A stretch of 64,000 nucleotides of DNA, taken from NCBI RefSeq assembly GCF_040712315.1, contig NC_134017.1, positions 7,036,001-7,100,000 of the forward strand. The letters run 5' to 3'. This DNA is from Castanea sativa. Lineage: Eukaryota > Streptophyta > Magnoliopsida > Fagales > Fagaceae. Every line of letters starts with the position of its first letter. Position 1 is the stretch's first letter. The translations under genes and the position numbers were made by a program. The notes beneath the pieces were generated by a model. It ran no database searches and was not told where the DNA came from. It saw only the letters and a list, made by a program, of their open reading frames with translations. Positions 23,062 through 34,754 of the stretch are shown one piece after another.

Positions 23062-25048
23062 CTAGTAGCCACCAAAACCCCAATGTTGGGCATTGATCAC
23101 AGTTCCATCGTACCTTGTTATCTTATATGTGTTCTGCACATCAACTCTTGGGTATCCAAGACTGCAATGTATAGTACACTGGTAGAGTATACTACACCAG
23201 GCTAGAAGGCCACGACAGCACCAACATCAGTTTCACTTTCACCATCTAAATATAATCCTTGGCTGGCTTCCTTGTGTGGCATTTAAGATGGCTTGATATC
23301 AAGCTTGTAACAATGAGGTCCTGTAGTCTTTCGGAGAGTTCAGCACAATTCAATGGCTTTGTTTCAGGTACAACTGTGCTGAACAATCATTAATAGTTAG
23401 AACTTAAAATGGGAGAACTAGAGCGTACACACATCACACACAATCTCTTACATAATCAGAACCAAACAGTGGACATTTTGAATCACTAATTGAAACTTCT
23501 TCTATACCAAAACATAAGATGGATACACAAAACCCAAAACACTGTGTCCTTTCTCTTTTTTGTATGCACAAATTCACAAGTTGTTATCATAAAAATTAAA
23601 ATGCCATAAATTGCATTCTAACTTCATGTGTTTTCCATGTTTAATTAGGCCAAAAATGGCATTGCTTAGCTATGTTAATGGTGACATATGTAAAAACAGT
23701 TCATTGTTGACAATTTGATGAAAAACTAACCATGAAAACAATAATTATAGTAATAATAATAAAAAAAAGAACTTATCAAGTACGAGGAAGAGCAGTTCAA
23801 GTATTATTGAAGACAGCAAGGTCGACAAAAAAAATCAAATGAAAGTGTCAGATGACGGAAATGTCAAGAGAGCCTCTGCACCACAAGATGCAGAAGAGAG
23901 CACAATACATGGTCATGTATATCAAACTAAGTGTGGCAGACAAGACACAGAAACGTTGCTACTAAAGGATATCTATGGCATTTCACAATTGTAGGACAAG
24001 CAAGCAGCTCAACAGAAGACAACAACGCAGATTTCTGGAGTTTGATGTTTTCCTGTAATATGAAATTTATCCAAACTCAACATGTACCTATAAGCTAGTA
24101 CAATAAACAAAACTGATAACCTTGCAGAAAATCTGGGTGCAGAAACACTTCTAATTTGATTCCAACAGTTCTTCTAAGAATATTATTTTAGAAGAAAAGT
24201 TAAAAAGTATAGAACTACCTATGAATCACATCACAAACACAAACATAATTTCGAGAAAGACCTTATAGAAGCTATAGATAATGGATATAGCATTAGATAC
24301 CCCAACAACTCCCAGTAAGCATTCTGGACAGTAATTAAATACTCCTTGAATATACCTTCCATAAAATCAATTTAAGTATCCTCAAGAAATCTTCCCCTCC
24401 CCTCCCCTCCCCCACCCCTGAAGGCCACCATCCCATTTCCCACACTTTGCTGCCCAATTGTAGATTTCTTTTGTCGACACTTCAGTTCAAAAGTGATTGG
24501 ATGTTAACATTGAGTCATTAACCCTACTTGAATAACATTAAACTTTTTAAATAACTAAATTTGTTCAAGGAAACTAGTAAAGAAGCTAAGGTAATCAACG
24601 GAACAAATCAAAAGATCTTTCCCTCGAATCAAGATAATCCCACTACCTCAAACATAGAAAGGATGGGTCACAAGAAAATTCTAAGATCCTGAACATCTCA
24701 AGACACACTCACACAACTTCAAGCTCATAATACAACATTGGAAAAAGCTTCCAGATTGCAAAATAGAACCTTACCAGGATGGTCAGTAGGTTGGCCATTC
24801 CAGCGAACCGCAAAACCAAGGCCACTCCAACAAGGAGCAGCTATTGGTTGTCGAGGCAATTCATGTCCATCACCTGTCCTTTTAGTATCAGGAATAAGAA
24901 TTTCATCCATAGTCATGGAGAAACTTTTAATCTGAGCATGTACATTTTCTTGGAGTTGGCTCTGTTGATCAGCAATAAAGGCTTCACTAGCCATTCTATG
25001 ATCTCCTCTGCATCTGCCTCATCAGCATTCCTTCCCAAACGATTGTAG
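23062..25048 (-). pseudogene. SETD9-like protein pseudogene, copy 1
   Basis: Two exons are visible. Exon 24775-25048 has a good acceptor (catctag) and donor (CCTG/GTAAGG). It encodes YNRLGRNADEADAEE, then ADQQSQLQENVHAQIKSFS, MDEILIPDTKR and GLGFAVRWNGQPTDHPG, but carries a 1-bp deletion near 25007. Exon 23062-23378 encodes [49 protein letters not shown], then GYPRVDVQN and [18 protein letters not shown]. Lesions are a lost T after LIV, TAG at 23202-23204 replacing the Tyr of the family's FYPGVVYS, and an indel after PGVVYS. The phrases match plant proteins I recall as SET-domain-9-like. The SET assignment is from memory and unverified. Upstream exons were not found. Confidence 0.6.
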
Positions 25049-25218
25049 CTAGATGTTCAAGTCTGTCATGAGAAAAAAAATTGGGATTAGAGGAAACCCA
25101 ATGAAGCCGTACCCCAAGTGACAAAGGTAGCATAAATTCACATGAAGCCAAGTGGCAAAGTAGGGAACAAACAAAAGTTGTATTATTTGTTTGGTGATAA
25201 AATTCATATAATGGTAGA

Positions 25219-25471
25219 ACTTCAAAACTTGACATAACTTGATTTTAATGTTTGCCTGGCTTCCATCCAAGTTTTAGCTTCTTTGATATTGTGCATCTAC
25301 ACAAAATGCAAGACATGATTTAAAAGTTCACTTTTGGCTTGATTTATCAACAAGTTAAAAGAAATTTTAGCTTTGTTAAAGTACTTGACATAGATACACA
25401 AGATCAAAGAAGCTAAAACTTGGATGGAAGTCAGGCAATAATTAAAAACAAGTTATGTCAAGTTTTGAACT
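25219..25471. repeat. Long inverted repeat (hairpin or MITE-like insertion)
   Basis: Left arm 25219-25287 and right arm 25403-25471 are near-perfect reverse complements over about 69 bp, with a 115-bp loop. The corresponding place in the tandem copy (about 28575) lacks the whole segment. It was therefore either inserted into copy 1 or deleted from copy 2. Confidence 0.85.
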
Positions 25472-25944
25472 TCTATTATTTGAGTTTAATCACCTCGCAA
25501 ATAGTACAACTTTTGGGTTGATTTTTAGAAGCTTGAAAACCAAAAATAGTGATCAAAATATAAATTAATTAGTGATCATATAAACCTAAAATACCTCATT
25601 ATTATAGTAATACAATCACTTCTAACTTTAAAAATCATCAAGATAGGAACAAAAAATTAGTAGGTGCCTCTATGAATGTTATACACTAAGGTTCTGTTTG
25701 TTTTGGCTTAGAAATATCAGCTTCTTTTCACCATCATCTTATGTAAATCTTTTTAATGCCTCACTTTTTCTAAAAATAGTTGTACTGTTCTACAGGTTAT
25801 TTTTCAACAAAGTAAGGCAGTCAAAATAAGCTCATCCAACACACACTCGTGAAAATTTATTCAATACTACTTTATGAACATATTTATTCACTTATTACAA
25901 AAGGAGCTTAGGATTTTGATTATTAAAATGGGTTATCCTCAAAG

Positions 25945-28497
25945 TTACACCAGGCTAGAAGGGTATGACAGTACCAACATCAGCTTCACCGTTTAAACAT
26001 ATACCTTGGCTGGCTTCCTAGTGAAGTATTTCACCATCAAGCTTGTAAACAAGGAGGTCCTTTAGTCTTTCAGAGAGTTCAGCACAATTCAATGATGTGC
26101 AGAAAAATCATTAGTAATTGTTACTTTAATGGGAAAACTAGAACACACCCACATGCTCTTAAGTAATCAGAACCAAATGTGGAAATTTTGTAATAATTAA
26201 ATGAGACTTCTTCTGTACCTAAACAGAAGATAGGTACTAAAAACCCAAATAATGCAGTTATGCTCAAAAAAACAAAAATGTGTTGTACATATAAACCTTT
26301 CTCTTTTATTCTCTTCACAAATTCATAAGTTTTATTATAAAAATTAAAATGCCATAAATTGCATTCTAGCTATGTTAATAGTGGCATAAGTAAAAACAGT
26401 TTATTGTTGACAATTTGATAAAAAAAACTAACCATGAAAAAAAGCAACTTATTAAATACTAGGGAGGAGCAGTTCTATAATTATTGAAGACAGCAAGGTC
26501 AACAAGAAAAATCAAATGTAAGTGTCAGATGATGGAAATGTGGAGAGCCTCTGCACCACAAAATGCAAAAGAGAGTGGCAATACATGATCATGCATATCA
26601 AATTAAGTGCAGCGGACAACGCAAAGCAATGTTGCCACCAAAGGAAACCTAAGGAATTTAACAATTGTTGAACAAGCAACTCAGCAGAAGACAACAATAT
26701 AGATTTCTGGATTTTGATGTTTTCTTGTAATACAAAATATATCCAAGCTCAACAAGTACATATACTCAACTACATTAAGAAAAAACTTGATGGTTTTGCA
26801 ATCAAATCTGGGTGTAGAAACATTCTAATTTGATTCCAGCACAGAGATTATGACATGGGGCCCTGCTTATATGCGCAATTGTAACGAATTTTGTAACAAT
26901 CAAACATATTTGACAGTTGTGTATTAGAACAGGCACCCAGTTGAAGCCTTCTCATCCAGCCTTTGATGCGGCAAGGGTCGATTTGATGTTATTGGGAAAT
27001 ATATTCAGGAAAATTTTTGAAACATTAACCTTATAATTAAAAGAACACTGATTAGTTCTTACCACACAAGGAGATTAAACTGAAGGGCATAAGTCCAGCT
27101 TGGAGGACATCCTTGTACTTCTAGAGATATTGATTCCCTTTTTTTTCCCACATATCCATGTATTTGTTACCAGCAACATGCCATCCAAATACTAAAATAA
27201 GAATTGATCACAATCTAGCACTTTCTTGCAGTAAAATAATCTAAACCTCTATATGTGTTACCTCCAATACAATGACTTCCAATCAAGGCCCTGTCGAGTA
27301 TCAATCAAAACTGAGAACATCACATAACCTTTATAATCAATTTGGTTTCCAAGGTTTCAACCCAAATAATGTCATGTTTTAGGTTATAAACTGGTTGAAT
27401 TCCTTTTTTGGCTGCAATAAGAATGGCATTCAAAAATGAACATACACTATTTTAGATTTAGAGCTTTAACCTCAATGAAAAGAAGCCAAGAGATATTCTA
27501 GAAGGTATTAACAGCATCAAAGCTTGCAAGTAATCTTTTTGTTTTATTGGTAAGTTACACATATGGGTGGGTCATGAACCCTCAATCTCACTTGCCACCT
27601 TGTTCTTAAAAAGAGGGAAATGCTCATTCGCAACATTGAAGTTTGCAAGAAATCTAACAACTAGAGCATATTATCTTTCCAAAAAAATATATAAAATCAA
27701 CATTTCATCTAAGAATATTAATTTAGAAGTAAAAAGGTTAAAAATTATAGAACGAATCACATCACAAACACAAAAACATGATTTCAAGAAAGGCCTTATA
27801 GAAGCTAGAGATAACAAACTCCCAATGAGTATTCTGAAAACAGTAATTAAAAGCTCATTGAAGATGCCTTTCCAAAAAATCAATTTAAGTATCCCCAAGG
27901 CATCTTCCCCTCCACTTCGCTACCCAAATGTAGATTTCTTTTGTTGACACTTCAGTGCAAAAGTGATTGGATGTTAACTTCAACTCTACTTGAATAACTT
28001 TAAGTATTTTAAATAATAAAATTTTTTTAAGGAAAAAATTAAAGAAGTTAGGGTACTCAATGGACAAATCAAAAGATCATTCCTTTGAATCAATATAATC
28101 CCCCTACTTCAAGGGTGAGCCACAAGAAAATTCAAAGATCCTGAACATCTCAAGCTACACTCGCACAACTTCAAGCTCATAATGCAACATTGGAAAAGGG
28201 TTTTTTATTACAAACAGATCTTACCAAGAAAGTCTGTAGGTTGGCCATTCCTGCCAACAGAAAAACCAAAGCCACTCTGACAAGGAGCATTTATTGGTTG
28301 TGGAGGCAGTTCTTGAGCCTCACCTATCATTTTAGTATAAGGCAGAAGAATTTCATTTATACACATGGAGAAACTTTTAATCTGAGCATGAATGTTTTCT
28401 TGGACCTGCTTCTGTTGATAAGTAAAAGAGGCTATACAAGCCATTTCATTGAACTTCTCTGCTTTTGCCTCATCAGCATCCCTTCCCAAACAGTTAA
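25945..28497 (-). pseudogene. SETD9-like protein pseudogene, copy 2
   Basis: Tandem paralogue of the 23-25 kb pseudogene. Exon 28225-28497 stays in frame (GRDADEAKAEKFNEMA, QVQENIHAQIKSFS, GFGFSVGRNGQPTDFLG) and keeps its donor, but its acceptor AG reads AT. The second exon at about 25945-26095 reads CAELSERLKDLLVYKLDGEI, then a TAG, then EASQGICLNGEADVGTV. It then has the same TAG (25955-25957) that breaks copy 1, and is truncated right after PGV. The acceptor before it is also lost (ttctg). Intergenic sequence between the exons, including blocks near 26460 and 27700-28200, matches that of copy 1. The duplication therefore covered the whole locus and happened after the shared stop arose. Confidence 0.6.
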
Positions 28498-28599
28498 TGA
28501 TTAATAAAAATGAGATTAAAGGACAACCAATAAAGTAGTACACTGAATGACAAAGGTAGCATAAATTCACATGAAGCTAAGTTATGTCACATCTACTAT

Positions 28600-30020
28600 T
28601 ATTTGTCTATTATCACCTTGCAAGTAATTCAACTTTTTCAGTAATTAAGATTTAAGAAGTTTTGAAACTAAAATAGGCACAAAATATATAATTAATAGTG
28701 GTGATCTAACCTAAAATTCTTAATCATTATAATACTACATTCACTTCTAGCTTTAAATACCATAGAGACAGGAACTAGAAAATAATTGATGCCTAACCAT
28801 GAACTTTATATGCTAAGGTTCTGTTTGTTTTAGATTAAAATGTAAATTTAATTTCAACAAACAACCTATGAAAAGTTTTTTGAAGCCTCACTTTTTTTAA
28901 CTATAGTTGTATTTTTAAACAACGTAAGTTAGTCAAAATAAGGTCATCCAAACACAATCTCAATGATAATTTATCACTTCTTTCAAGTAAATTTAAAATT
29001 AAAAAATAAATAAAAATAAAAATCCTTAACTAATGCATTCACCTATTACAAATAGATATGACACAATATATGACAATTGATAGGGTTGAAACTTAGGGAA
29101 TAGTCTTTTTTTATCATTATTATTATTATTGGTATATTATGCATTCATACTGTTTTGAATGAAAATCAAAACCTTACCCTCTATCCCATTATTATGGAAG
29201 AGGAAGTCATTTGAGGTAGATCTCATTGTTATGGTAAATTTGCTTTAATTAATTTGACCATAACATCAAAATCCATACAATTTCTACTTCAAACATAATC
29301 ATGTATATCAACATAATTGGGTAAAACATTCATTCAAGAGGTTAATAAAAACCAATATTAAATGGTCTACACTATTGATATGGTCCCTATCTTTTCACAC
29401 ACATACAATATCCTTAGTGAAACTGGCCAGTACCAATAGCTGCATATAGTTCGTATGCAGAGGTAACAAACAAGATAATTCAGATGGCAAAGTCATAGTT
29501 ACACTGACCTGGTATAGAAACAATTTATTTATATCTGCTTCTAATTGTAATTGTCTTGGATTGCAAGAGTCTTCACAACCTGTGAATATTTTTTGCAAAA
29601 GAGCAAAAGGGTCATACAAAAGCACGAAAAAGAAGAAGAAGAAGAAGAAGAAGAAGATAAGAAAGTATAGCATAAGTGAAAGAAAGTTCTAAACTTTATT
29701 GAGTAGAGTTTATTGACTAATATTGTTATCAAAACCCAACTCAATTCAAAGTCAATCATAGATTTGGTTCAATTGAGTAGAGTTTGTTAGTTCCAAAATG
29801 AGAAACCCATTTTTAAAATAGGGAACAGTATTTTCAGTAAAACTATTATGTCATAAACCAAGGCTAAAGTTATGTCATATTTGTGAAATAAAAACCAAAT
29901 GACTATCACATTTAGCTATGAATTAAATTGTATATTAAAAGTATTTGACTACAACAATAACATGAAAGAAACAATATTCAAGACATAACTTGAAGCAATA
30001 CCTTTTGGCTAGATAACAAT
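28600..30020. other. Gene-free stretch 3' of the receptor-like protein
   Basis: AT-rich. It starts with the tail of the SETD9-like duplication (ctaaggttctgtttg phrase at 25688 and 28814). An (AAG)n run lies at 29633-29656. The 3' untranslated region of the receptor-like protein should occupy the last few hundred bases. Confidence 0.4.
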
Positions 30021-30023
30021 GCC

Positions 30024-32630
30024 TCACTTACTAAGGCAGACTCTTAGCTTTTCCAGTAAATTCATCTTTATCATTGTAGTCACATAAATCCAATCTTTTA
30101 TTTCATCCGCAAATCTAAAATAAGCATGCCTCCAAGTCCTATTAAAGAAGAGAGCTCCACAAATTGCCAAAAAGCCAGTTGCGAATCCAACTCCCATACC
30201 AATGTAGAAGCTGGAGTTTTCAGAATCATCTTCAACACTACCAATTGGTGATTTATTCAAACATTGTTCCTCAATTGTGCAGCTTTTTGGAAGAGGATCA
30301 CCACATAACTGAGGATTTCCAATGTACCTAAGGGCATCAAATGATTGAAGCTGGGTGCTTGAAGGAATTCTACCCGAGAGGTTGTTGTATGACAAGTCCA
30401 AGAGACTAAGAAATGTCAAATTAGACATGCTTGGAGGAATTTCACCCGATAAATGATTTCGTGAGAGATCAACTGACTCTAACTCTTTCATACTCCCAAT
30501 TTTTTCTGGTATCTTTCCCATCAAATGATTTCGAGATAAATTCAAAAAACGTAATTCGAAAAGATCTGAAATCTCAGTAGGGATTGATCCAGACAAGTTG
30601 TTACTTGAAAGGTCTATGAGCCTAAGTAATTTAAGGTTCTCTTTGTATTCCATTTCTTTCCCTTTGGGAGCCAATTCAACATGCTCAACATAGTCTTCAT
30701 ATACATACGAATACAGAAAAGACATAGAAAAAGATGAAATATCATAGGAATTTGGGAATGCCATGGCGCTAATATTTTTCAAGCAGTTTGGTATGGATCC
30801 TAATAAGCTATTATTGGCAAGATCCAATACTATAAGAGAAGAAAGTTGGCATATTTGTTGAGGTATATAACCCTTGAATTCACTTGACCTTAGACGGAGA
30901 ACTGAAACATTTTTCATTTCTCCAATCCATAGTGGTATGATGGACAAATGATTATCACCCATATCAATGAGCCTCAGATTTGAGCACTTTTTCAACGATG
31001 AAGGAATATCTCCACAGATGCTATTTTTTTGTAAACGCAATGATTGGAGGTTAACTAAAGCCCCCATGGAGTAGGGAATTCCACCTACTAGATTATTGCT
31101 CCCTAAGTTTAAATGGATCAAAGATTGCCAATACTTCCAGCAGTGAGAAAGTTCTCCTGATAAGAGATTGTTTGATGCATCTAAAACTTTTAATTTATTC
31201 TTTCTAATTTTCTTTTGGCATAAGAAACTAGAAATGGGTCCATAAAATGAGTTGTTAGCTATATTGAGCATTTTGACAGTAGAACCCAGAAAAATGTCTG
31301 ATACATCACATTCTATGTGGTTGTTAGAGAGATTGATAAATGTAATGTTTGAAGTCCAATTCCAGAACCAACCCGGAGCTTTGCCTGAAATTCCTGACAT
31401 GGACATATCTAATAAACTGAGGGATTTTTGTGATTGTAGCCATGAAGGAAAATTAGGACCTATCTTGATTGAGCCCATGGAGGCATAGGAAAGTTGGAAG
31501 GGGGGAACCCAATTGGGATTGACATTAAAGAACAAAGGTGCTTCAGACATATAGAGATTCTTTAACTTTGAGAGTTTTCCGAAATGCCTTTCATCTATGG
31601 TACCTGTTAAAGAATTTTTTCCGACAAACAACTTCTCTAACTTAGAGAGAAGCCCAAGACTCTTTGGAATGGTGCCATTCAACTGATTTTGGTCGAGGAA
31701 TAATGTTCTCATACGAGATAAATTCCCAAAGGAAGAAGGTATAGGACCATTTAAAGAATTAATTCCGAGATCAAGATATTCTAATTTCTCTAAATTGAAA
31801 ATGCTAGGCGGTATATTGCCTTTCAAAGAATTGTTGTACAGGCTAAGCTCTAAGAGGCTTGTACTGAGATTAGAGAACCAATTAGGTATCTCATGATTGA
31901 AATGATTTCCATAAAGATAAAGGGCTCGAAGAGACGTGAAATTGACAAATCCAAGAGATGGATTCAGGCTATCAAGCTGACAATTGTTCAAATATAGCTC
32001 TGAAAGAGATGGGAACTTACTCATTATTTGAAGCCAATCAACTTCTCTGTGAAGGTCAGCATCGCCCAGGTCAAGGTATTGAATGGTAGAGAGACCAGAC
32101 ATCCAACGAAGGTTATCTACATAGAGGTCAGAATTATTTCCAAGATCTAGATAGCGAAGGCTTGAAAGGTTCCCAAGCTGATGAGGAATGAGTCCACAGA
32201 AGTTAGCGCTAAAGAGGTCAAGATGTGTGAGACTGAACATTGAACCAAGGAAAGTTGGGATCGGAGTACAATTAAAGTCATTGTCACTCAAATCCAAGTA
32301 ATTCAAATGTTCTAATTGGAGCAACGAACTACTAATCTCACCGCCTAACCCCGAATAATTGAGGTAAAGCTTAGAGACTTGGCCAATTTTCTTGTCGCAG
32401 AAAACTCCGTCCCAAATACAGCAATCTTTATGGTCAGACCAGGATGAGAGGACGTGTTCTTGATCAGTGAGACCATGTTTGAGGGTTAGAAGGGCTTGCT
32501 TGTCTTTTTCATTGCAAGAGACATTTGAGATTGACTCTGCTTTGAAGAAGAAGAAGCTTAGACTGAAGGCAATGGGAAGGAACCATACTAAAAAAAGCAC
32601 ATGATGAAGAGTTGCAAAAGAGGCGGCCAT
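30024..32630 (-). CDS. LRR receptor-like protein (RLP, EIX2/Vf type), intact
   Basis: One exon of 868 codons with no interruption. Order: signal peptide (hydrophobic residues about 11-29), LRRNT cap with paired cysteines (CNEKDKQALL, SSWSDHKDCCIWDGVFC, about 39-79), more than 20 extracellular LRRs with many N-glycosylation sites, a non-LRR island around YVYEDYVEHVELAPKGKEME (about 625-645), four more LRRs ending in NNLSGRIPSSTQL, a C-terminal cysteine cap, an acidic spacer, one membrane helix with GxxxG spacing (about 808-829) and a 39-residue basic cytoplasmic tail without kinase. This is the architecture of cell-surface immune receptors such as tomato EIX2, Cf and apple Vf, which signal through SOBIR1/BAK1-type kinases. 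A longer start at 32705 adds 25 residues, but a TATA-like CTATATATA sits immediately upstream of that ATG, so the transcript probably starts after it. I therefore choose 32630. Confidence 0.93.
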   Translation of the reverse strand: MAASFATLHHVLFLVWFLPIAFSLSFFFFKAESISNVSCNEKDKQALLTLKHGLTDQEHVLSSWSDHKDCCIWDGVFCDKKIGQVSKLYLNYSGLGGEISSSLLQLEHLNYLDLSDNDFNCTPIPTFLGSMFSLTHLDLFSANFCGLIPHQLGNLSSLRYLDLGNNSDLYVDNLRWMSGLSTIQYLDLGDADLHREVDWLQIMSKFPSLSELYLNNCQLDSLNPSLGFVNFTSLRALYLYGNHFNHEIPNWFSNLSTSLLELSLYNNSLKGNIPPSIFNLEKLEYLDLGINSLNGPIPSSFGNLSRMRTLFLDQNQLNGTIPKSLGLLSKLEKLFVGKNSLTGTIDERHFGKLSKLKNLYMSEAPLFFNVNPNWVPPFQLSYASMGSIKIGPNFPSWLQSQKSLSLLDMSMSGISGKAPGWFWNWTSNITFINLSNNHIECDVSDIFLGSTVKMLNIANNSFYGPISSFLCQKKIRKNKLKVLDASNNLLSGELSHCWKYWQSLIHLNLGSNNLVGGIPYSMGALVNLQSLRLQKNSICGDIPSSLKKCSNLRLIDMGDNHLSIIPLWIGEMKNVSVLRLRSSEFKGYIPQQICQLSSLIVLDLANNSLLGSIPNCLKNISAMAFPNSYDISSFSMSFLYSYVYEDYVEHVELAPKGKEMEYKENLKLLRLIDLSSNNLSGSIPTEISDLFELRFLNLSRNHLMGKIPEKIGSMKELESVDLSRNHLSGEIPPSMSNLTFLSLLDLSYNNLSGRIPSSTQLQSFDALRYIGNPQLCGDPLPKSCTIEEQCLNKSPIGSVEDDSENSSFYIGMGVGFATGFLAICGALFFNRTWRHAYFRFADEIKDWIYVTTMIKMNLLEKLRVCLSK

Positions 32631-32705
32631 GGTAACGAATTGAAGGAAGGGAAGTTTGAAGGAAGAAAAGCTGAAGTGCGGGTATATTGCAAAAGAGGCG
32701 GCCAT
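32612..32705. repeat. 75-bp-spaced direct repeat at the receptor gene start
   Basis: A 19-bp sequence (ttgcaaaagaggcggccat) is present at 32612-32630 and again at 32687-32705. It duplicates the ATG and the MAASFA codons, so two in-frame starts exist. Confidence 0.95.
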
Positions 32706-32716
32706 ATATATAGTGA
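32706..32716 (-). promoter_or_regulatory. TATA box of the receptor-like protein gene
   Basis: CTATATATA on the minus strand lies about 80 bp upstream of the ATG at 32630. A start site about 30 bp downstream would fall between the two candidate ATGs. Confidence 0.55.
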
Positions 32717-33059
32717 TTCTTCAAACCCTTTCTCATTTTTCTTATTATTATATTATTTTAATGAAGACCTTGATTTGTTGACTTGTGCTTTTATATTATG
32801 TTAAGCCAAACCCACAAGGATCAACACTAACCACTCAGGTGATGAGATGTACGTCCGTTTGGGAAGAATTTTTCTTTTTTTCTTTTTGAGAATTTGGGAA
32901 GAAATTTATTTAATTTTGTAGTTTTTTTTTTTTACTATTTATGGGTCTCATTGTATAATTGATACTATTTATAGATCTCATTGTATTATTCAACTAGCTT
33001 TTAACTTCTTCTTTTTTACATTTTTAGTAAAAAAATTTCAGTTTCAACTAAATAAACTG

Positions 33060-34345
33060 TTCTTAAACGGACCCGTAGTATTAGATTCATTTCAGAACCA
33101 TCTTTCACGTAATAATGTAGAGATTTTTCATTAAGGATAAAACTTAAGTATAATACCTTAGGTCATGTTCTTTAGATTCCCCTCTTAAAATTCAGTCATG
33201 TGACCACTTAATTAAAAAAATACACTTCCATTCCATAAGAAAAAATCCACATGGCAGAATCTTAAAAAGGGAACCTAAGGAAAAGCACTTAAGTACTATA
33301 TTTAAGTCTTGCCCTTCCATTAATATTATAATCATCTAGAATTTGAATTATTGAATTTTTGTTTTTATTGGGTGACTTGTTGACCATTAATCTATTATGC
33401 AATATTTTCCACCATGTGACATAATTTTCATGTTGGGCCAAAAATTCATGTTGAGGAAATTGTTTTTGGAACTTAAGGCTCATTATTGAATTCAATCTCA
33501 AGTCATGTGTATGTGCTCTTAATTACAAGATTAAATTAGTGATAGTATATACTTTTAGCCAAACCCCTAGAGATCATTGCTCAGCACACACAAGTGAAGA
33601 GATGTAGTGTTAGGTTCATTTGACAATCATCTTTCATGTAACCGCATAGAGATTTTTCAACAATATCAAAATCATTAAGCATTTGTCTTATTGACATCTT
33701 TTTGTTTTTTAGTTGGGTGACTTGTTGACCATTAATCCTTTATGCAATATTTTCCACCATGTGACATAATTTCATGTAAGGCCTAAAATTCATGAACTTA
33801 AGCCTCATGGTTGAGTAGAATATCATGTGAATGTGCTCTTAATGGCATGATTAAATTAGTGATAATATTGGCTTTAAGCCAAACCCCCCAAAAATCAATG
33901 CCCACCACACACAAGTGATGAGATGTGGTGTTAGGTTCATTTGACAACCGTCTCTCACATAATAGCGTAGAGATTTTTTATCAATATCAAAATCATCAAG
34001 AATTTGACTAATTGACATCTTTTGTTTTTTGGTTGTATGACTTATTGACCATTAATTTTCATCTAAGACCATAAATACATGTTGAGTACATTTGTTTAGA
34101 ACTTGAGGTTCATGATGGAGTAAAATATCTTGTGTATGTGCTCTTAATGACATGATTAAATTAGTGATAATATAGGCTTTAAGCAAAACCCCCATAGATC
34201 AATGCTCACCACTCATAAGTGATGAGATGTTGCGTTAGATTCATTTGACATCCATCTTTCAAGTAACCGCGTAGAGGTTATCCATCAATGTCAGAATCAT
34301 CTAGAATTTGTCTCTCTTTTTTTGACTTGTTGACCATTGATCCAT
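33060..34345. repeat. ~310-bp tandem repeat family, first block
   Basis: About four units start near 33079, 33610, 33930 and 34232. Each has ggttcatttga-a-ccatctttcac, gtagagatttttcatcaatatcaaaatcat, gggtgacttgttgaccatta, atgcaatattttccaccatgtgacataat, and a tail with aaaccccc and cacacaagtgatgagatg. It lies upstream of the receptor-like protein gene. There is no coding potential. Confidence 0.85.
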
Positions 34346-34590
34346 TATGCAATATTTTCCACTATTAGGGGCGGCTCTACTTGTTAATCGGGGTGGTGAC
34401 CACCTTGACTTGAATTTTATTTTTTATATATAGACCTTAAAAAATTAAATTTTAAATTAATATGTGTTGTTGACCACCCTAAAAAAGATTCGTGACCACT
34501 CTAAAAAAATCTTGAACACCGTAAATAAATATTTGAGCCATTAAAAAGAAAATTTTGGTCCAATGAAGATTGAACCAAAAAATTGTTAAA

Positions 34591-34754
34591 AGTACTATGT
34601 TAACAACATTTTCACAAATAAATCTTAAGTGGCATATTGTTACTGCCTAATAGTAGTGAACAAAAAGATAATTTCATTGCTAATTTCAAATTAGAACCAA
34701 TAACAACTTACCAGTTAGGGTTTATTATGAAAATATTGTAGATATAGCACTTCT
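34591..34754. mobile_element. MITE with AGAAGTGCTATG-type inverted ends, copy 1
   Basis: The left end (agtactatgttaacaacatt) and right end (tattgtagatatagcacttct) are imperfect reverse complements. The copy is 164 bp. It resembles a widespread plant MITE with acaacattttcacaa ends. Confidence 0.65.

Noticed and set aside
34360..34420. hAT element end (ttaggggcggctctac) in the duplication unit
   Set aside because: The sequence resembles ends of some hAT elements, but no partner end or target duplication was found, so no element is called.
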